Positions 60,858-64,000 of a stretch of DNA of 64,000 bases are shown piece after piece. A program made the position numbers and the translations under genes. How positions within the stretch are numbered: the stretch's first letter is position 1; each line of letters starts with the position of its first letter. The stretch is from Caldilineae bacterium (GTDB taxonomy: Bacteria; Chloroflexota; Anaerolineae; Epilineales; Epilineaceae): positions 62,001-126,000 of the forward strand of contig JACKBJ010000005.1 in NCBI GenBank assembly GCA_020634625.1, given 5' to 3'. The notes under the pieces are model-generated. The model was not told the DNA's origin. It did not search any database and saw only the letters and a program-made list of their open reading frames with translations.

Positions 60858-62381
60858 CTACTTGGCGAAGTCGGTGGCCCGGGTCTCGCGAATCACCGTC
60901 ACCTTGACCTGGCCCGGATATTCCAGCGTTTCCTCGATCGTCTTGGCGATGTCCCGCGCGAGCTCGACCGATGCCAGGTCGTCGATCTCGTCCGGGCGAA
61001 CGAAGATGCGAACCTCGCGGCCGGCCTGGATGGCGAAGCTCTCCTCGACACCCTTGAAGCTCTGCGCGATGTTCTCGAGCGCCTTGATGCGCTTGATGTA
61101 CAGCTCGAGCGACTCGCGGCGAGCACCGGGCCGGGCACCGCTGATGGCGTCGGCCGTCTCGACGATCACCGCCTCGAGGGACTCCTGCTCGACCTCGTGG
61201 TGGTGTGCCCGAACGGCGTTGACCACGATCGACGGCACGCCGTAGCGCTGCGCCAGATCGGCGCCGACCAGGGCGTGCGGGCCTTCGACCTCGTGGGTGA
61301 GGGCCTTGCCCAGGTCGTGCAGCAGGCCGCCCATGCGCGCGATCTCGACGTCGGCGCCCACCTCGGCGGCCAGCATCGCCGCCAGGTGGGCGGTCTCGAC
61401 CGAGTGGGACAGCACGTTCTGGCCGTAGCTGGTGCGGTACTTGAGCCGACCCAGGATCTTGAGCAGCTCCGGGTGCAGGCTGCGCACGCCAGCGTCGAAA
61501 GCGGCCTCGTCGCCGGCCTCGCGAATGGTCTTCTCGACGTCCTCGCGCGCCTTCTTGACGATCTGCTCGATCCGGCCGGGATGGATCCGGCCGTCGACGA
61601 TCAGGTTCTCCATCGCCCGGCGGCCCACCTCGCGACGCACCGGATCGAAGGAGGACAGCACGATCGCCTCCGGGGTGTCGTCGACGATCACGTCGACGCC
61701 CGAGGCCTGCTCGAAGGCGCGGATGTTGCGGCCTTGACGGCCGATGATGCGGCCCTTCATGTCATCGGTCGGCAACACGACGGTGGCCGCGACGATGTCG
61801 GCCACGATGTCGGTGGCGCAGCGCTGGATGCAGGTGATGACGATCTCGCGGGCGCGCTTCTCGCCCTCGGCGCGCGCCGACTGCTCGATGTCGCGGATGA
61901 TGCGCGCGGAGTCCTGCCGCGCGTTTTCGGCGACGCGCTCGAGCAGCTCGTTGCGCGCCTCCTCGCGGCTCATCCCCGCGGCGCGTTCGATGGCTCGTTG
62001 TCGCTCGACCTCGAGGTCCTGAAGCTGGCGCTCGCGCTCGTTGACGAGTTGCTCGCGCTGCTCCAAATTGCGGGCTCGGTTTTCGGTTTGCTCGAATCGG
62101 CGGTCTAGCTTCTCGCGGCGGTCCGTGAACTGCTCGAGCTGTTGGTCCAGCTCGCGGCGCCGGCGGTTGCTTTCCTTTTCGGCTTCGTCCCGAATCTTGA
62201 TGGCTTCGTCGCGTGCCTGCAGGACGATCTCGCGTCCCTTGGTCTCGGCCTCCGAGATGATGTTGGCGTGGGCAGCCTGGGCCGACTCGCGCTTTCGATT
62301 ATCCTGGAGGCGAAGGTAGGCGATCGCCGCCACCAAGCCGATGCCCACACCGGAGGCCAAGCCGAGAATGGCTTGAAGCAT
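60858..62381 (-). CDS. rny: Ribonuclease Y
   Basis: A 507-residue membrane-anchored endoribonuclease that starts bulk mRNA decay. An N-terminal helix (about 3-22) is followed by a long Glu/Arg/Gln-rich coiled coil (about 30-150), a KH domain (GRIIGRQGRNIRAFE, about 210-270) and an HD domain (HSVETAHLAAML...LLHDLGKA, about 325-415). Normal length. The leader is about 115 nt and contains a 7-bp hairpin (62420-62437). Together with recA-recX upstream this order is common in Chloroflexota. Confidence 0.96.
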   Translation of the reverse strand: MLQAILGLASGVGIGLVAAIAYLRLQDNRKRESAQAAHANIISEAETKGREIVLQARDEAIKIRDEAEKESNRRRRELDQQLEQFTDRREKLDRRFEQTENRARNLEQREQLVNERERQLQDLEVERQRAIERAAGMSREEARNELLERVAENARQDSARIIRDIEQSARAEGEKRAREIVITCIQRCATDIVADIVAATVVLPTDDMKGRIIGRQGRNIRAFEQASGVDVIVDDTPEAIVLSSFDPVRREVGRRAMENLIVDGRIHPGRIEQIVKKAREDVEKTIREAGDEAAFDAGVRSLHPELLKILGRLKYRTSYGQNVLSHSVETAHLAAMLAAEVGADVEIARMGGLLHDLGKALTHEVEGPHALVGADLAQRYGVPSIVVNAVRAHHHEVEQESLEAVIVETADAISGARPGARRESLELYIKRIKALENIAQSFKGVEESFAIQAGREVRIFVRPDEIDDLASVELARDIAKTIEETLEYPGQVKVTVIRETRATDFAK

Positions 62382-62502
62382 GGTGTGTGACGCCTTTGTG
62401 CTTTGTTTGGTTGATCGTGGTCACGGCGCTCCGTGACCCGTTTGAGTGCCTGGCGACCGGTGGCGGGTGAACCACAAACAGCACCCGACCGGCGCTGCCC
62501 AG

Positions 62503-62508
62503 ATGATA
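62503..62508 (-). promoter_or_regulatory. -10 box for rny
   Basis: Extended -10 TGC-TATCAT on the minus strand, in a locally AT-rich stretch (GTTGATTACATAAG just upstream). The predicted start is near 62496. Confidence 0.5.
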
Positions 62509-62566
62509 GCACAAGCGCCTGTTGATTACATAAGCGAGGAAGGGTGTGACGACTCGCCGGCGAGGC

Positions 62567-63229
62567 TCAGCCCTGGGTCGAGGCGTCGCCCGGATCCGAC
62601 GTTTCGACCTGGCGCCAGGCGTGGTCGAGCGCCCCGCGCACGGCCTCCCAGCCGAAGCCGCGCCGTTGCAGCCAGCTGCCCAGACGCCGGTCGAAGCGTT
62701 GTCGATCGTGGCCCCGATAGCGTTCGGCCTGCTCCAGCGCGACGCGGCGCGCCAGCTCGTGTTCGTCCAGGCCCTGCACGGCCGCCTGTGCGACCGCTTC
62801 GTCGATGCCGCGCTGCCGCAGCTCGTGCCGCAGCGCGCGCTCGCCGCGCGGGCGGTGTTGCAGCCGGTTGGAGACCCACCACTCCGCGAAGCGCGCGTCA
62901 TCGACCAGGGCCAGCGCCTCGAGGCGCTCGAGAACGCGTTCGACCGGGATCGGATCGCAGTCCTCGCCGATCAGCTTGTCCTGGACCTCGCGGCGACTGC
63001 GCGGGCGGTGCTCCAGGAAGGCCAAGGCACGGTCGAGCGCCGCGCGGTAGGCGTCCTCGGCCTTCAGCGCCTCGACCTCGGCGGCCGAGAGCCGCTGCCC
63101 GCGCTGCAGGCTGGCGGCGAGATCGAGCTGCAGGCTGAACGCGTACTCTTCGTCGAGGTAGATGTTCACCCGCTGCCTGCGCCCGCGTTGCAGCTGGAGC
63201 CGGGTGATCTCGGGCAGGTGCTGGGTCAT
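62567..63229 (-). CDS. recX: Regulatory protein RecX
   Basis: A 220-residue modulator of RecA. The first third has the pattern RVNIYLDEEYAFSLQLDLA found in longer RecX forms. The core has three-helix repeats: ALAFLEHRPRSRREVQDKL, LALVDDARFAEWWV, ERALRHELRQRGI and the C-terminal SWLQRRGFGWEAVRGAL. It lies downstream of recA, separated by a hairpin that may lower its expression. Confidence 0.92.
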   Translation of the reverse strand: MTQHLPEITRLQLQRGRRQRVNIYLDEEYAFSLQLDLAASLQRGQRLSAAEVEALKAEDAYRAALDRALAFLEHRPRSRREVQDKLIGEDCDPIPVERVLERLEALALVDDARFAEWWVSNRLQHRPRGERALRHELRQRGIDEAVAQAAVQGLDEHELARRVALEQAERYRGHDRQRFDRRLGSWLQRRGFGWEAVRGALDHAWRQVETSDPGDASTQG

Positions 63230-63289
63230 GATCGCCCGCAGGGTCGCCGCGCCGCGGCCGCGTGGACCGGCCGAGCCGTCGCGGCGGAA

Positions 63290-63325
63290 CCAGACGGCCC
63301 TGGTCCGAGCGCCAGGGCCGTCTGG
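63290..63325 (-). terminator. Hairpin between recA and recX
   Basis: CCAGACGGCCCTGG (63290-63303), 8-nt loop and its exact complement (63312-63325): a 14-bp perfect stem 45 nt after the recA stop. On the minus strand TTCCGC follows, so termination may be partial. Confidence 0.65.
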
Positions 63326-63370
63326 GGCTGACCTCCGAGCCGGGTCGGCTCCGGACGCACGCGTCGTGAC

Positions 63371-64000
63371 CTAGCTTTCGTCGAGCTCGACCGCGGCGGT
63401 CGCCGCCGTGGCCGGCGGCGGCACGTCGCCCGCGGGCCGTTGCGGGATGCCGAGCAGCTCGCGGACCTTGTTCTCGATCTCGAGGCCCAGGGCGGGGTTC
63501 TCGGCCAGGGCCTGTTTGGCGTTCTCGCGGCCCTGCGCGAGGCGGGCCTCGTCGTAGAAGAAGAAGGAGCCACGCTTCTCGACGATGCCGTGCTCGGTCG
63601 CCATGTCCAGGACGTCACCCCAACGCGAGATGCCCTCGTTGTACATGATGTCGAACTGGGCTTCCTTGAAGGGGGGCGCGACCTTGTTCTTCTTGATGCG
63701 CACCCGGGTGCGGTTGCCGACCACGTCGCTGCCGGCCTTGACCGCCTCGATGCGTCGGATGTCCATGCGCACGCTGGCATAGAACTTGAGCGCCATGCCG
63801 CCGGTGGTCGTCTCGGGGTTGCCGAACATCACGCCGATCTTCTGCCGCAGCTGGTTGGTGAAGATGACCGAGGTATGCGAGCGGTTGATGGCGCCGGCCA
63901 GCTTGCGCAGGGCCTGGCTCATGAGGCGCGCCTGGAGGCCGACATGCGAGTCGCCCATGTCGCCTTCGATCTCGGCCTTGGGCACCAGCGCCGCCACCGA
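63371..64000 (-). CDS. recA: Recombinase RecA, C-terminal part (runs off the right edge)
   Basis: About 209 residues of RecA up to its stop. The visible part covers loop L1 (EIEGDMGDSHVGLQARLMSQALRKL), loop L2 and flanks (FTNQLRQKIGVMFGNPETTTGGMALKFYASVRMDIRR), and the C-terminal domain ending in an Ala/Thr/Pro-rich acidic tail. The ATP-binding half lies beyond the window. Confidence 0.97.
   Translation of the reverse strand, partial: SVAALVPKAEIEGDMGDSHVGLQARLMSQALRKLAGAINRSHTSVIFTNQLRQKIGVMFGNPETTTGGMALKFYASVRMDIRRIEAVKAGSDVVGNRTRVRIKKNKVAPPFKEAQFDIMYNEGISRWGDVLDMATEHGIVEKRGSFFFYDEARLAQGRENAKQALAENPALGLEIENKVRELLGIPQRPAGDVPPPATAATAAVELDES

Noticed and set aside
1..64000. tRNA, rRNA, CRISPR, insertion sequence, integrase, toxin-antitoxin or secondary-metabolite genes
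   Set aside because: I looked through the intergenic stretches on both strands and found no cloverleaf, array of spaced repeats, transposase or terminal repeats. The gaps are mostly under 300 nt.

Overview
The window is about 70% GC chromosomal DNA, almost fully coded. I see no phage, insertion sequence, CRISPR array, rRNA or tRNA. Several traits suggest a Chloroflexota (Anaerolineae/Caldilineae-like) bacterium, at moderate confidence: lipoproteins and secreted proteins with Thr/Pro-rich linkers, an amidase with an N-terminal W/Y-rich module common in that phylum, the recA-recX-rny-spoVS order, and many promoter-like -10 boxes so close to start codons that the mRNAs would be leaderless.

Layout. 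0-10 kb: the start of a lipoprotein, a heterodimeric ABC exporter downstream of aroA, a divergent menF, a formyltransferase paralogue, a metallo-hydrolase and a secreted nuclease. 10-13.5 kb: an MFS transporter facing a MauG-type di-heme peroxidase and a FixH/YtkA-like lipoprotein. 13.7-21.6 kb: aroE-aroC-aroKB (fused), rocD, aroQ, kup. 21.7-27 kb: a glyoxalase-fold protein, nadE with a NUDIX gene, dut, an AI-2E family permease. 27-32 kb: a tightly overlapping fmt/Pro-rich/lipB/metalloprotease operon, then a divergent SH3-M23 lipoprotein preceded by a 13-codon mini-ORF. 32-45 kb: a Crp/Fnr regulator, a YceI protein, and a complete cbb3 oxidase operon read leftward (ccoI-ccoS-ccoNO-ccoQ-ccoP-ccoG-safE-membrane protein), with a Crp/Fnr-like palindrome at its promoter, a small unknown gene and a secreted propeller-like protein. 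45-54 kb: asnS, a large secreted M14 carboxypeptidase, a double GNAT, RNase D, a HAD phosphatase, radC. 54-64 kb: an amidase, scpA, an M23 peptidase, a propeller protein, holB, a PSP1 protein, spoVS, rny, recX and the 3' part of recA.

How the genes fit together. The aro genes supply chorismate, and menF draws it toward menaquinone. The cbb3 operon encodes a low-oxygen terminal oxidase with its copper loading (CcoI, SafE) and assembly (CcoG, CcoS) factors; the Crp/Fnr gene 8 kb away is the obvious candidate regulator. Many adjacent genes overlap by 4 nt (ATGA/GTGA/TTGA), implying translational coupling. The strongest items for follow-up are the operator and leaderless start of ccoI, the recurrent leaderless promoter geometry, the mini-ORF at 30851, the nadE palindrome, and the MFS frame that runs antisense through the peroxidase gene. 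No clearly new multi-gene system is visible.
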